Counted from the first letter of the stretch, positions 10,440 through 23,649 are shown. The stretch: DNA of 64,000 nt from Ailurus styani (GCA_002007465.1 LNAC01001957.1:1-64000); one strand, 5' to 3'. The notes: generated by a model from the letters alone, not told the origin. Made by a program: numbers and translations.

Positions 10440-11270
10440 AGTTCCATCATGTTCTTCCATATTTTTCTGGGCTTTATTAACTCTCTTAATTATTTACCAA
10501 AATACCTCCTCACTACCTAGGTACATTTTTAGTTTGACTACATTACTTACATATTCATTTAACAAGTAATTGTCGGGCGCCTGGGTGGCTCAGTGGGTTA
10601 AAGCCGCTGCCTTCGGCTCAGGTCATGATCCCAGGGTCCTGGGATCGAGGCCCACATCGGGCTCTCTGCTCGGCAGGGAGCCTGCTTCCTCCTCTCTCCT
10701 CTCTCTCTGCCTGCCTCTCTGCCTACTTGTAATCTCTCTCTGTGTCAAAAAAATAAATAAAATCTTAAAAAAAAACCCAAAAAAACCCAAGTGATTGTCA
10801 AAGGACTATGGCGTACTATGTATGGGCCCTGGCTTCATGGATCTTAATCATACATTAGTGGTCAATACCAAGAAAGATGTGATAAAGATAAAAGTTAAGA
10901 AAACAGATGTGTATACCAGATCACATATGTTTGAGAGTTTTGTCAGGACTTATCCATCTGGACTGAGACTGTCTTGGGCAATAAACAGGGAGAGTCCTAT
11001 TGGAGGTTACAAACTGAACAATGACCGGTTGAAAGGAACGGTGTTAGAACTGGGACTGTTCACTCTGTAGAGGACAAAGCCAAAGTATGATGTCATCAAC
11101 TCATAATTCCCAATAATTCTCTTCTTTAATTTCTTTTCTGATCCAGACAGTATATGCTCTGTTTTTTTCCTTCTTCGAAGTCCAATAGTAATCACTAATA
11201 AACAGCATCCTGACCATCCTCCTATATCGACATCTGATCACCAAAGAGCATTCATTTTTGTTTCTTTTAC
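10440..11270. repeat. Diverged duplicated block A (partner 23650-24290)
   Basis: Outside the SINE at 10575-10788, this block aligns in the same order and orientation with 23650-24290. Examples are CCTAGGT...TTACATATTC, CATTAGTGGTCAATACC/CATTAGTGGTAAATCCC, AGAAAGATGTGAT, and CCAATAATTCTCTTCTTT/CCAATGATTTTCTTCTTT. By eye, identity is roughly 60 percent or more with indels. It could be an unlisted ancient repeat family or an old segmental duplication. The 91-codon open frame at 10795-11070 is not preserved in the partner. Confidence 0.7.
10575..10788 (+). mobile_element. Young carnivore SINE, full length
   Basis: The head GGGCGCCTGGGTGGCTCAGT is followed by the CT-rich mustelid-style tail and an AAATAAATAAAATCTT A-rich end. 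It is bracketed by AAGTAATTGTC (10564-10574) and AAGTGATTGTC (10789-10799), which differ at one base. Low divergence from the other young copies suggests fairly recent insertion into block A. Confidence 0.92.
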
Positions 11271-11920
11271 CTGTTTCTTTTGGTATTTAGCATGGTATCT
11301 CTAAATAGCATGCTTATAGTACTATCTCTTGTGTTTGGGTTTTTTTTTTCCCCTTTGAACCCTAGCAGAGGCGACTCATGCTTCAGGGTTCCACATGCCA
11401 CAAAGACTCAAGAACAACCTATTATAAAGGTTGCCCCCTCTATCACTAAGGATCTGAGCCTTGGAAGCCACGCAGCACACACTATTGTTCTAGTCATGGG
11501 CAGTCATGGCCTGCGCTACTCGGGAAGCATGTCTCCACAGTTCTTTCCCCTTTGCCCCCAAATCAAAACACCTGACGTTTGGTGGGTTGTCACACCACTG
11601 GGACACAGGTATCACTTCACAGTGTGGCAATGATTTGAGTGGCAAAAGCTTTTTAGGAAAGAGAAAGGACAAATTAACTTTCTAAGGCCTTTCTCTCAGA
11701 TTATTAAGAAGGTTAAGTTTTCAGGTATTCTTAAGGTCCACATTCTAGTTTCTGGTTCATAGTTTCACAGGCGATCACAAATTTGCACAGTCTTGAGAAC
11801 AGTTGCAGTTGGCAACTAAGGAACATTTTCCATTATTAAATAATTGATTTTACTCTTCATCAAATTTGGGGAAATTTTTGAAGAAACTAAGAGGTTTTCT
11901 TTCTCTCTCTTTTTTTTAGA
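11271..11920. other. Unique sequence, no gene recognised
   Basis: A 117-codon plus-strand frame (11280-11633) and an overlapping minus-strand frame exist. Neither shows a domain, and the plus frame begins in T-rich sequence. Confidence 0.35.
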
Positions 11921-12560
11921 ACAGTTGTAGGTTTGCAGAAAAATTGACCGGATAATATAGAGAATTCCATATAACCCCCTCTCCCTCACACAATTTCATC
12001 TTATTAGCATCTTGTACTCATGTGTCCCATTTACTATAATTAATAAGCCACTACTGGTTTATTATTGTTAACAAAAGTCCATAATTTACATAAAGGTTCA
12101 CTCTTTGTGTTGTGAAGTCCTATGGGTTTTTAAATACGCAGTATGTCATATCCACTATTACAATATCAAACAGAATTATTTTCCTGCCCTAAATATCTTC
12201 TGTGCTTCCCCAGTTCATCTCTCCACCTGGTCCCCAATCCCTGGCAGCCAGTGATTTTTTTTTTTTGACTCTACAGTTTTGCCTTTTGCAGAATGTCATA
12301 TTGTTAGTATCATACAATATGTAGAATTTCCAGTCTGGTTCTTTGTTTAGATATGCACATTGAGTCTCTTCTATCTCTTTTGTGGGTTGATAGCTCTTTA
12401 TTATTTTTACTTTGAAAATACTATTTCATTGTATGGGTACACCACAGTTTGTTTACTCATTTACTTATTGAAGGATATCTTGGTTATTTACAGTTTTTGG
12501 TAATTATAAATAAAAGTGTTATACACATTCTATAGGTTTTGTCTTTTCACACATTATTTT
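11921..12560 (-). mobile_element. L1 3' UTR, inverted (L1MA/L1MB-like)
   Basis: AACAGTTGTAGGTTTGCAGA, CTTTGTGTTGTGAAGTCCTA, TATGGGTTTTTAAATACGCA, GTCCCCAATCCCTGGCAGCC and TGTATGGGTACACCACAGTT are in the order of the reverse-complemented L1 3' UTR of mid-age mammalian L1s. Confidence 0.75.
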
Positions 12561-13930
12561 CTTCAAATACTTTTCTGCCCCTTTTGGAACATTCATTTCC
12601 ATCAAGGATTCTAATTACATGCATGCTGGACAGCTTTTACTTCCCCACAAGCCTCTAAAGCTTTGTCCAGCTTTCTTCATTTTTTTTTTAATTTTCTCTG
12701 CTTTTCAGATTGGATGATTTCATTGCTCTGTCTTCAAGTTTACTGACACATTCTTTTTTAATCACAAAAATGCCATTAAGATAATTTCACTCACCATAGT
12801 GAATTTTTCAAACTTCAGTTTTACTTTCAACTCTAGAATTTCTACCTAGTTCTTTTTTGTAGTTTCCATTGCTCATTCAAGGTTTCTTCTTTTTCATTCA
12901 TTAATTCCGTATTTTCTTCAAATGCTTTGAATGTACATTCTTTTCATCCTGTCATGTATTTATATTGTCTACTAATTCTGTTCATGATTTAGCAGCCTTT
13001 TCTGCTAAATATGGTGCCTGGCTCCACTTGTTGTCTATTTCTGTTGATTACTTTTTCCCTTTGATATGGATCACTGTTTTCTGTTTCTTTGCATTCCTAG
13101 TGACATTTGGTTGAGAACTGGACATTGTGCTCCAGCAATTCTGTATTCCGTGTTGTTCTTCTGAAAATTATTGGGTTTTTATTCTGAAGTTATCTGGACT
13201 CTAACTGCAAAATCTGACTTCTCAGGTTGTACAACACCTTATTTTTTTTTCATCTTCCACCTGCTGCTTTTTATACTTTAGAATTTCTTCCCTGTGCCTT
13301 CATATTTGGACAGTCAAGAATTGGAGTAAATTTAAACCAAGATTTGGGATCATCCTCTCCATGGTTCATTTGCTCTGTGGTTCCCCATAAATTTCCAGTT
13401 GCTTCTTTAGCCCCATGTTCTTTCCTCTAACATCTCAAGCCAATAAGGTTTTCACTCTTTACCACTTGAATTGTATGTAGTTAGGGAATGTGCTTAATTG
13501 AACATAGGAAATTTGCAGATCTCATCAGGAATAGTAGTTTTTCAAGTGTAGACCATCCTCTAGTTTCTGCCTGCTTCTTTGTTGAGTCCTCTAGGGTCTC
13601 CTGTATAAATGTGTAGTTTAACAGTCAGGCAGAAATTTGGGCAGCTTATTCTCAGATTTTGGATATCAGCATTTCTAATTCTTTCTCACTTCCAAAAATT
13701 GGTCTCTTAAATTTACAGCTGCTCTGATGATCTGAATTCTGTTGTCTGCCACCTTGAGCTGACAAAGCTGCAATTTTATGTCACCAGAACTGGGATGGGA
13801 GTTTGGGGATATCTTTGGGCAACAAAGCTACATAATCACAGTTCTTACCCAGAGCACTGGCAATCTATCAAGAATTTACTCCTCTCCAGTCTCTGCCTAC
13901 CACTGTTCATTTTCTAGTGATTTCACACAA
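12561..13930 (-). mobile_element. Older L1 3' region, inverted (L1M-like)
   Basis: GCTTTTCAGATTGGATGATT, GTCTTCAAGTTTACTGACAC, TTTCTGTTGATTACTTTTTC and GAGAACTGGACATTGTGCTC read as old L1 3' UTR text in reverse. The boundary with the preceding piece is not sharp. Confidence 0.55.
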
Positions 13931-13973
13931 AAGCTTTATTTCTAATTCTATCTAGTTTTAAAAATTATTTTCT

Positions 13974-14149
13974 GGGATGTCTGGGTGGCTCTGTCAGTTA
14001 AGAATCTGCCTTCAGCTCAGGTCATGATCTTGGGGTCCTGGGATCAAGCCCCACATAGGGCTTCTTACTCCCTCTCCCTCTACCTGCTACTCCCCCTGCT
14101 TGAGCTCTTTCTCCCTCTGAAAAATAAATACATAAAATCTTTTTAAAAG
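13974..14149 (+). mobile_element. Carnivore SINE, diverged
   Basis: GGGATGTCTGGGTGGCTCTG through CAGGTCATGATCTTGGGGTC to a short CT-rich tail and AAATAAATACATAAAATC. It inserted at the junction between the inverted L1 and the forward L1. Confidence 0.85.
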
Positions 14150-14159
14150 ATAAATTTAA

Positions 14160-17100
14160 TAGAGATAAAAATTGTTGCCTGTTGGAGGTCAATTTCTTCA
14201 TGCCAGTATCATGGGATATCATTCCTGTGTTACATTGAAAGTTTAACCTTTTTTTAGAGTTTAAAGACAAAAGCATGAAGATAATGATAAATCTATGTAA
14301 ATAGGCACATATTCCATATAAATCTATTACAAGTATGAAGATATAATTTGTGAAAAAAAAACCAAAATGTTGGGGAGTGAAGAAGTAATGAATACAGTTT
14401 TAGTATGTTATTGAAATGAAGTTATCAGTTTAAAATAAATTGTTACAACTTAAGGTGTTACAGGTAATTCCCCTGGGAACCACAAAGAAAACATATACAG
14501 AAAGTATACAAAAGAAAACAAGAAGAGAATTAAAGCATGTTACTGCAAAAAAAAAAAAATCAGCTAAATGTGAAGAAAGGCAATAAGGGAGGAAATGAGG
14601 AACAAAAAAGCTGAAAGACATGTAGAAAACAATAAAATAGTGATAATAAGTCTTTCTCTGTCAGTAATTACTTTAAATGTAAATGGGTTAAACTCTCCAA
14701 TCAAAAGATACAGATTGGCTTAATGATTTTTAAAAAAAAATCCAGTGATATTCTGTCTACACAGCAAGAGACCCATTTTAGATCTAAAGACACACACAGG
14801 TTGAAAGTGACAGGCTAAAAACAGTTTGTGCAAATTGTAACCAAAAGAGAACAGATATGGTTATACAATAAGAGACAAAATAGATTTGGAAGTCAAAACT
14901 GTTGCAAGAGACATAAAAGGACCTTCTATAGAATGATAAAAGGGTAAAATCACCAAGAAGATTTTACAGTTATATAACACTAAGCTTCAGAGCTCCTATA
15001 TATATGAAGCAAACTGACAAAACTGAATGGAGAAATAGTTCTACAGTAGTAGTAAGAATTTTCAGTTTTCTAATTGCAGTAAAGAATAGAACAACCATAC
15101 AGAAGATCAGTAAGAAAATAGAGGCCATCAGGAATACTATAGACCAATTGCACCTAACAGACTTAATTAAGAACACTCTACTCAAAAACACCAAAATACA
15201 CATTTTTCTTAGGTATACATGTGACATTTTAAAACTAGTATAGACATATGCTAGGTTACAAAATGTCTCAATAAAAAAGTAGAAATCATACAAAGTATTT
15301 TTTTCTGGTCACAGTAGAATGAAACTAGAAATTAATAGCAAAAGGAAAAGAGGAAAATTCATAGATATGTGGAAATTAAACAACATACTCTCAACCACTG
15401 GATCAAAGGATAAATAACAAAGGTTACTTAATTTTATAATTATAAAATATCTTAAGATAAATGAAACCAAAAACACAAAATACCAAAACTTGTGAGATGC
15501 AGAGAATAATGTGCCAAGAAGGAAATTTATACCTGTAAATATTTACATTAGAAAAGAAGAAAAATCTTGAATCGTCAAGATTTATACCTTAGGACCTAGA
15601 GAAAGAAAAAACTAAATCCAAAACGAGCAAATGGAAGGAAATATTAAAGATGAGAGCAGAGATGAACAAAATAGAGACTGGAAGAGTAGTGGAAGAAATT
15701 AACAAAACCAATAGTTATTTCTTCAAAAAGATCAAAATTGAAATATCTTTAGCTTGACTGACTAAGAAAAAAAGACTCAAATATCTAAATTCAGAAATGA
15801 AGAAGCAACATTGAAACTAATACCACAGAAGAGGATTTCTAAGAGAATATTATGAACAATTGTACATCAACAAATTGAATAGCCTAGATGAAATGGATAC
15901 AATGGATAAACTCCTAACAACATATAACCTATCAAGATAGAATCATGAAGAAACAAACATCTTAACAGATCTATAGCTAGTAAAGAGATTGACTCATTAA
16001 TCAAAATCTCCCAACAAAGAAAAGTCTAGGACCAAGTGGCTTTACTGGTGAAATCTACCAAACATTTAAAGAGGAATTAACACCAGTCCTTCTCAAACTC
16101 TTCCAAGGTATAGAAGAGGAGTGAATACTTCCAAACTTATTCTATGAGGCCAGCATTACCCTGATACCAAAGTCAGACAGAGACGCTGCAAGAAAAGAAA
16201 AATTAGAAACCAATATTCTTGATGAATATTAGTGGAAAAATCCTCAACAAAATACAAGCAAACTGAATTCCACAGCACATTTAAAGGATTATACACCATT
16301 AGCAAGTGGGATATATCCCTGGAATGTAAAGATGAAATAACATATGAAAACCAATCATTGTAACACACCACATTAACAAAAGGACAGGAAAAAAACACAC
16401 AGTAATCTCAATCAATGTAGAAAAACATTTCACAAAATTCATTACCCTTTCATTTTAAGAACATCTAACAAACTAGGAATAGAAGAAAATTACCTCACCA
16501 CAATAAAGGTCATGTATGAAAAACCCACAACTAACACTGTACTCAATGCTGGAAGACTGATGCTTTTTGTTTCCTTAATATATGCTTGTCCTAGCCAGAG
16601 AAGTTAGGCAAGAGAAGGATATATCTTCCAAACTGGAAAGGAAGAAGTAAAATTATCTCTGTTCACATATAACATAATCTTTTAAGTAAAAAAAAACTTC
16701 AAGATTTCACACACACACACATCAAACCCAAATAATTTGGTGAGGTTGTAGAATATAAAATCACACAAAAGTCAGTTACATTTCTATACACCAATAATAA
16801 TCCAAAAGGGACTTAAGAATACAGTTTCTTTTATAATAGCATGAAAAAGAAAAAAAATACTTCTGAATAAACTTAACCATGGTGACAAAAGACTTGTACA
16901 CTGGAAACTGCAAGATATTGCTTAAGAAAAAGAAGACACATATAAATGGAAAGATCTCATATCTATGGACTGGAAGACTTAATATTGTTATGATGTCAAT
17001 ACTACCCAAAGTAATTTACAGATCTAATGCAATCCCTATCAGAATGCTAATGGTCATTCTTGTAAAAATGGAAAAAATCCATCTTAACATTTCTGTGGAA

Positions 17101-18600
17101 CTTGAAAGGACCCTGCATAGCCAAAACAATCTTTAAAAATAAGAACAAAATTGGAGGTCTCACACTTTCAGATTTTAAAACTTACTACAAGGTTATAGTA
17201 ATCAAAACACTATTATACTGCATAAAGACAGATGTATAGATCAATGAAATAGCATAGGAAGCCCAGGGTGGGAGGTACTTACCTCTACAGACAATAATTT
17301 GACAGGGGTGTCAAGGCCATTCAATAGGAGAAGAGACATCTTTTCAACAAATGATGCTGGGAAAGCTGGATCCACATGCTAAAGAATGAAACTTGTTCTT
17401 TACTTTATACAAAATGAAAAAATTCACTCAAAATAGATCAAAGACCTAAATGTAAGAGCTAAAAATATAAAACTCATAAAAGAAAAAGCATAGGGTAAAA
17501 GATTCCTGCCATTAGATTTGGTAATGATTTCTTGGATATGATACCAAAAGCATAGGTGACAAAGGAAAAAATAGATAAATTAGACTTTATTAAAAAGAAA
17601 AACTGTGCATTAAGGGACACAGCCAGCCAACAGAGTGAAAAGGCAATGTGTGGTGTGGGAGAAAATATTTGCAAATCATATATCTGATTAATTTCTAGAA
17701 TATATACGGAACTTCTACAACTCAGTAAATTCAACAGCAAGAAAACGCCCCCAAAATCCAGTTAAAACTGGGTGAAAGACTTCAGAAGACGTTTTTTACA
17801 ATGATGATACACAAGTGGTTGTAAGCATATGAAAAGATACTCAGTATCACTAATGATTAGAGTGTTGCAAATCAAAACCCTACACTCAGAATGGCTGGCT
17901 ACCATCAAAATCAGAGAACAGGTGTTGGTGAGGATATAGATAAATTGGAACCCAGGTGGGCTGTTCGTGGGAATGTTAAGCGGTATGGCCACTATTGAAA
18001 ACTGTATGGTGGTTCTTCAAAAAGTTAAAAATAGAATTACTATATGATCCATCCAAGTATGCTTAAAGTATGTATCCAAAGAAGTTGAAAACAGGGTCTT
18101 AAAGAGATATTTGTACACCTGTGTTCACAGCATCATTATTTGAAATAGAAAAAAAAACTAGATGAAATCAAATGTCCTTTAACTGATGAATGGGTAAAGA
18201 AATGTGCTATATACATAAAATGGAATGTTATTTAACCTTAAATAGGAAAAAATTCTCACACATGCTACAAATGAATGAACTCCGAGGATGTTATGCTAAG
18301 TGAAATAGGCCAGTCACAAAAGATACATTTGTACTGTTCCACTTATATGCTATATCTAGAGTAGTCAAATTCATAAAAACAGAAATTAAAATGGTAGTTG
18401 CCAGAAGCTAGGCGGAGGGACACATGGGGAATTGTTTAATTGGTACAGAGTCTCAGTTTTGCAAGATGAAGAATTTCTGGAAGAATATCGAGTAACTGAA
18501 AATATACTTATAGCTACTGAACTGTAACACTTAAAAACAATTATGATGGTAAGTTTTATGATGTGTGTATTTTATCACAAATTTTAAAAAGATAAATTTT
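14160..18600 (+). mobile_element. Long ancient L1, ORF2 plus 3' UTR, forward, decayed
   Basis: About 4.4 kb read in order as L1: the endonuclease part (TGTAAATGGGTTAAACTCTC, ACACAGCAAGAGACCCATTT near 14680-14780), the reverse-transcriptase part (near 15800-16560, including AGTCAGACAGAGACGCTGCA and ACTGTACTCAATGCTGGAAG), the C-terminal part (ATGATGCTGGGAAAGCTGGA near 17350), and the 3' UTR ending near GTGTATTTTATCACAA. Every frame is broken by stops and indels; the 79- to 88-codon frames are fragments. The short CA run at 16710-16722 is internal. ORF1 is absent, so the copy is 5'-truncated. Confidence 0.85.
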
Positions 18601-19465
18601 TTTCTTAATATATTCAAGAACACTTTTTGTTTTTGAGATATCCCTTCTATAATCAACAATTCTGCTGCTACCATAGACTGGCCTCTCTTTAGATTTGACC
18701 TCTAACTACAGTCGAGATATCCTTTTATCATTATTCTTAGTCTGTCCTGATGCTTCTGTTAGGTCCTCTGGTTTCTGGACCCTCTGCCTTTCTTTTTTTT
18801 CAGTGCATCATGTGGTAGAACAACTTCTCTAGTTTCTGGAGAAGGGATACATGAAATGTGATCTTTGAGACCTGACATATCTGAATATGTCTTGTTTTCC
18901 ATTCTCATAAATGATCAGTCATTTGGATCCTATGGAATTCTTGGTGGCAAGCCAGAATTTTGGAAACATTACTTTTTTTCCTTTCTTCCTTCAGTGGGAT
19001 GGTTGAAAAGTCCATTGCCATTCTGATTGTTCATTTCTCTTTTGAGATTAAAAAATATATATTTCTGAAAGCTCTGAAGATTCTTTCTTTCTTTTTCGTT
19101 ATGTTAGCCTCAAGTGTTGAGAATTCAGTCATCTGCCTTGGCATGTGTCCATTGTGATGCCCATTCATTGGACCCTTTGATTCTGCAATTTCATGTTCTT
19201 CAATCCTAAGAAAATTTCTTATATTGCTTCTTTAGTAGATTTCATCATTTCCTATCTTTTCACTTTCTGGAAATCTCACCACTCACATGTTATTACACTA
19301 ATTCTCTTGTTTGCTTATATTTTCTTTTCTATTTGTTATCTCTTTGATTTTTTCCTTCCAAATTTTGGGCGATTTCCTCGTTCATATTCTACATATTCTA
19401 CTGGATTTCTTTAATTTTTGTTATTATATTTTAATCCCAACTTCCAAAATTTATTTATTTTTAAC
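18601..19465 (-). mobile_element. Possible old L1 3' UTR, inverted
   Basis: T-rich text, including CTGAATATGTCTTGTTTTCC and TTTGATTCTGCAATTTCATG, resembles reverse-complemented ancient L1 3' ends. It continues on the other side of the SINE at 19477. Open frames of 65-173 codons reflect T-rich composition. Confidence 0.4.
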
Positions 19466-19476
19466 AATTTTTTGTT

Positions 19477-19649
19477 TTGGAGGCGCTTGGGTGGCTCAGT
19501 GGGTCAAGCATCTGCCTTGGGCTCAGGTCATCATCCTGGGGTCCTGGGATCGAGTCCCCTGTCAGGCTCCCTGCTTCTCCTTCTCCTCCCAGCTCATGCT
19601 TTCTGTCGCTTTCTTTGTCTGTCTCTCTCAAATAATTCACATCTTAAAA
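19477..19649 (+). mobile_element. Carnivore SINE with 11-bp flanking duplication
   Basis: GGAGGCGCTTGGGTGGCTCA through GGTCCTGGGATCGAGTCCCC to a CT-rich end. It is bracketed by AATTTTTTGTT at 19466-19476 and 19650-19660. Confidence 0.88.
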
Positions 19650-19660
19650 AATTTTTTGTT

Positions 19661-19944
19661 GTTTTATTCCTATTTTTGTACCTTCACTGTTCTGTCTTCT
19701 TTCAGTAATCTGAGAGTAATAATTATATTTTTGGACTGTTTTCTCATTTTCTGTTTCCTTCAAGATCCTTCTGTTAAGTTTTTCTGTTTTGTTTCCTGTG
19801 TTGTCTGTCAGATGTCTTTCTCCAATTTCTAGTGATCCTTGATTGGCCTTTCTTATTTAAGTGTAAGATACTAAATTCCTAATTGGAAGCTATGTCTGCA
19901 TAAAGGGGCATATGGATTGGGGAACTAACTTTAACATTATCAGG
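19661..19944 (-). mobile_element. Continuation of the old L1-like inverted tract
   Basis: T-rich sequence of the same character as 18601-19465, interrupted by two SINEs. Confidence 0.35.
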
Positions 19945-19957
19945 CAGGAACCTAGCT

Positions 19958-20172
19958 TTTTAAAAAAATTTTTTTTAAAGATTTCTTTATTTATTTTAGA
20001 GAGTGTGTGTGTAAGCAGGTGTAGGGGCAGAGGGACAGGGAGAGAGAAAATCCCCAAGCAGACTTCCCAATGAGTATAGTCCATCATGGGGCTTGATCCC
20101 AGGACCCTGAGATCATGATCTGAGCCTCAATCAACAGTTGGACACTTAACCAAGTGAGCCACCCAAGCACCA
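19958..20172 (-). mobile_element. Carnivore SINE, inverted, with 13-bp duplication
   Basis: The plus strand shows AAAGATTTCTTTATTTATTT, then GGGGCTTGATCCCAGGACCC and the inverted head GTGAGCCACCCAAGCACC. CAGGAACCTAGCT occurs exactly at 19945-19957 and 20173-20185. Confidence 0.93.
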
Positions 20173-20185
20173 CAGGAACCTAGCT

Positions 20186-20800
20186 GTTTTGCTGAGTGAC
20201 CACTGAATATCAGAATCTCTTGTTCCATTCCATTTCTCTAAAAAAGTCTCTTCCGTTCTCCTCTTTGGCTGCCAGTGCTTCATGGATCCAAGCTATGAAA
20301 GTTAAGAAAGGAAGAGGGCTAGTGGTGTCAAGTGTCACCTAATACTCCTTTCTTCACCTCTTGGCCTTACCCCTATATTTTGCTCTGCCAGTCATTACCA
20401 AGGTTAAGAATCCCTTCAGGTCTAGCCCATCCAGAGTATTAACCTGGAGTCCTCTTCAGGGGTTAGGACAGGACAGTTCCTGAGGCTTGTGAGTTGGAGA
20501 GATTTTATGGTGCAACTGCTTCTTGTATGGACTTTAAATGAATCCTCCTATTTTCAAACCCACCCATACTCCCCAGCTCTCAGCTTGTTGGTGTTTCTAG
20601 TTCCTGCGTATTTCTGGCAGTGTAATTCTTGGTTTCTGGGTCTCCATTACTAGAGGCATAGTCTTTACTAATCTTTAGTCTTCAGCCACTCAAAACCTTC
20701 TGCTTTTCTGCTCGTACAAATTTTATAGTGATGTCTCTTAGCTCGTTCTCCTTGATGTTTTTTAATGTCGTTTTACTGTGACTTGAGGTGCATTTAAAAA
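20186..20800 (-). other. Probable old L1-like tail, then unique sequence
   Basis: Continues the composition of the preceding tract (GCTGCCAGTGCTTCATGGAT, GGTCTAGCCCATCCAGAGTA). Assignment is weak. Confidence 0.3.
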
Positions 20801-21684
20801 AATAGTACAAGTAAAGCATGTGTTCACCTGTCATAATTTCACTAATTTCATTCAGAAATCACTCTATCTTGGCCTGTCTGCAAGGATAGAATTGACTCTG
20901 CTGAATAGTGTTTTTGTTTTTATTATTGTTCATTCATGTTTGCAGCACTTACTACACAACCAGGCATTTTACCAGGCTGAAGGAGACATTCAGGTACATT
21001 GTAAAGAAATAGTCAATTCTTGAGAAAACTATTCCTGCCGTTGTTGTGGGAAGGTTGTTAAAGAAAATACACAGCACATAAGCCTCTACGTAAGTTATTT
21101 TGTGTTCCAATGCTGACGAAACCTTCGCTTCTCTTAAAGAATAACTGTGTCTCTTCATTCTGTCCATATGAACAATTTCCTCTGCCTCACTTTGCACCAA
21201 GGCTTCCAAGAAGCTCACAATCAACTGTGAGCTTTTAACTGCCGACTTGTAAATGATAAGCTTTCCATTTCACCTCCTGGTTCTTGAATTTCTGTTCTTA
21301 GATCTGCATTTATCTTGATTTTCAGGTCAAAAATTTGTACAAATTTTTGTTTAAGGATGACTTATAACCTTTTTCAATGAGATAGCATATGTCCTCCTAC
21401 CTGCATACCTGCATATGTGGGAAAAAACCCTGAGTTAATAATGATTAATTAAGCACTTCTTGATAAAGCACTTAAATAGAGTAGACTTTAATTGAGAAAC
21501 TCAATTTCAGAGAAAATGACATGATTTTATTCTTCCCTTAAAAGTGCCTTGTATCATTATTGCCAGGCAGATAGCGGGTCCTTTAAAATATTCTCTAAAT
21601 GAATGGATGAATAAAAGAATTTCTTAGAGATTGACTGACTATTGGAATGCTTCGTTACTGCAAAATAAAAGGATCCTTTCATTG
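20801..21684. other. Unique AT-rich sequence
   Basis: No repeat recognised. The stretch around 21430-21530 (TAATAATGATTAATTAAGCA) has homeodomain-like words and could be regulatory; this is not testable here. Confidence 0.3.
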
Positions 21685-21745
21685 GTATAAATCAACTAAC
21701 ATTTATTGAGTGCCTTTCTAATTTAATGTCATCTTAAATTTAAAA
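21685..21745 (-). repeat. Short MIR tail, inverted
   Basis: CTAACATTTATTGAGTGCCT is the usual reversed MIR 3' end. Confidence 0.4.
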
Positions 21746-23148
21746 GACTTATTTCTACTGTTTGAAAAAAAAATAAACCTAATGATCTCTCAGTGGCCCT
21801 GCCAGCTGTAAGATTTGATGATTTCTGTGATTGTATAGTACTCCTAGTTGTTTGGTTTTATATGTTAGAGCAAGTCCCTAAGCACTAGTAAGTCAGTAAC
21901 ATCATTTAGACCTTCACCAGATCAGTGCCTTCAGCTTCTGCGGATTGGGTTTTTGTCATTCTCCGATGTTTCAGAATCATATAAAACAAAAACAAAATCA
22001 TTCTTGATTGAATGATCTTTGTTCTTAAAAGGGCTGGCTGTGTTTCTGGGTATTAGAGTATACAGCCATTCTCTGAGAATCATACCCATCCGTTCTCACC
22101 AAGTTCCTAGTCCAGATGCCTCACCCTTCCTGAAGAGAGCAAAAATAATTTTTTTTGATGAATTAGAGTGGTGTGAGATCAAGAGAGTTCCCACACTTAG
22201 TAAAATCTATAGAACTCATCTTGAAGAATATTTTAAACAGGACTCTGATGGATTCTGTTGTTTTGTTATTGTTGCTGCAAACCTTACTTGCCCTTCTGGT
22301 AGGCCCAGTCAGTCTTAGCTGGTCCGCGACACCTCCAGAGTATTTACACAATACAATGATTTATAATTGAGTTGGGTGGCTTACTTTTTCTCGAAGAGGA
22401 AAAGGGGGAAGAAACAAGTTTGGCCAAGTAAATGTTAATATTCAGAATGTGATTTGGAGTGTGGGACTCAGATTGGTTTTCCCATTACACTGAAGGATTA
22501 CAGAGATGTGCAGAAACACCATTGGTTCATTATTAGTAATGCACACATGCCAGGACATACAGGCAGGTAGAAGGATTGAAAAGCTCTGGATTCCAGAGAG
22601 TTTATAGGCTTAAATCACAGAGACTTGACATCAGGCAAATGGAGTTTCTGAGGCTGAACAATAATTTGGAACCAAAGGTATTTGAGAATGCCAGTTATTA
22701 AGATAAATTCTTGTCTTAAGATTGCCATGGCAAAGCAACTCCTACGAATGTAGTTATCCCAGCACTTGCCTTCCGTATTTTGAGCTGTCTGTTCCTTTTT
22801 TATTTGAAATAAGCATTTTGGCCAACATGGTTTTATGTTTTACCTACCCCGTGAGGATGGGGGAAATTTGTGATGAAGGTTCTTGGGAAAAAAAGAGTAT
22901 CTCAAGTCTATTAAAAGAGAGGTGAGACTTAACTCTGGACAGGATTATATCATGTTAATTCAAGGATTGGGGCCACTTACACTTCTCTCCTTGAAGAGAA
23001 AAGGCAACTTGACCCTATATCAACTTTCTTTACTCTTAGGTGAGAAAAGAAGAGATTTTTATTGATCACGTAATAAATGTTGAAATTTGGAAATGCATTC
23101 ATTGGAGGGAAGACCTATTCTTGATTGTGATGTGACAGGAGTATTACA
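21746..23148. other. Unique sequence, no gene recognised
   Basis: A 99-codon frame at 22019-22318 and overlapping frames lack domains. No transposon signature seen. Confidence 0.35.
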
Positions 23149-23197
23149 ACACACACACACACGCACACGCACACGCACACGCACACGCGCACGCACA
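23149..23197 (+). repeat. AC / CACACG microsatellite
   Basis: (AC)n passes into ACACGC hexamer repeats, about 49 bp. Confidence 0.95.
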
Positions 23198-23649
23198 GCT
23201 TAGGTCCAGTTAGTCAAGTACAAGATTGTGAGACTGGAGAAGGCAGCAGGTACACTCCAAATTTGGCACTTACAGAACTATTGCTTAATGTTCTCATGTC
23301 CTATCACTCCAGCTGGATCGCAAACCCTTTAAAATCAGGGACCAGGTATTTACTTCTTTGGTTCCCCCAGTAAGAGTAATGTATGGCCTTATACTCTAAT
23401 GCGAAGTATCCTGACACAGGAAGAAAATCTTTAGGCTTAAAGGAAAGGGGGTCTAGAATAAGCTGCTTCACTATTTGTAAAATCAGAAGGTTAGACCACA
23501 GAAAAAAGTTCAGTTGGGAGAAATAATCACGTTATAAGGCAAGAAATCCATAAATTCCTATTTTATCATGTTTAGGTCTAGATTAAGAACTGTTTTGAGT
23601 TACTACTTTTTACTTACAAAACTTGTTTTGTCAACAAGCTCTCCTACGT
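23198..23649. other. Mostly unique; possible L2 end near 23300-23400
   Basis: CAGGGACCAGGTATTTACTT resembles the 'gggcagggatt...' part of L2 3' ends. Otherwise nothing recognised. Confidence 0.3.

Noticed and set aside
10570..10794. Frames inside the SINE at 10575-10788 and the matching frames in other SINE copies
   Set aside because: The recurring peptide comes from the SINE sequence itself.
10795..11070. 91-codon frame inside duplicated block A
   Set aside because: Its partner at 23650-24290 does not keep the frame.
19311..19832. 173-codon plus-strand frame rich in Phe/Leu/Ile
   Set aside because: It lies in T-rich reversed L1-like text and runs through a SINE, so the hydrophobicity is composition, not a membrane protein.
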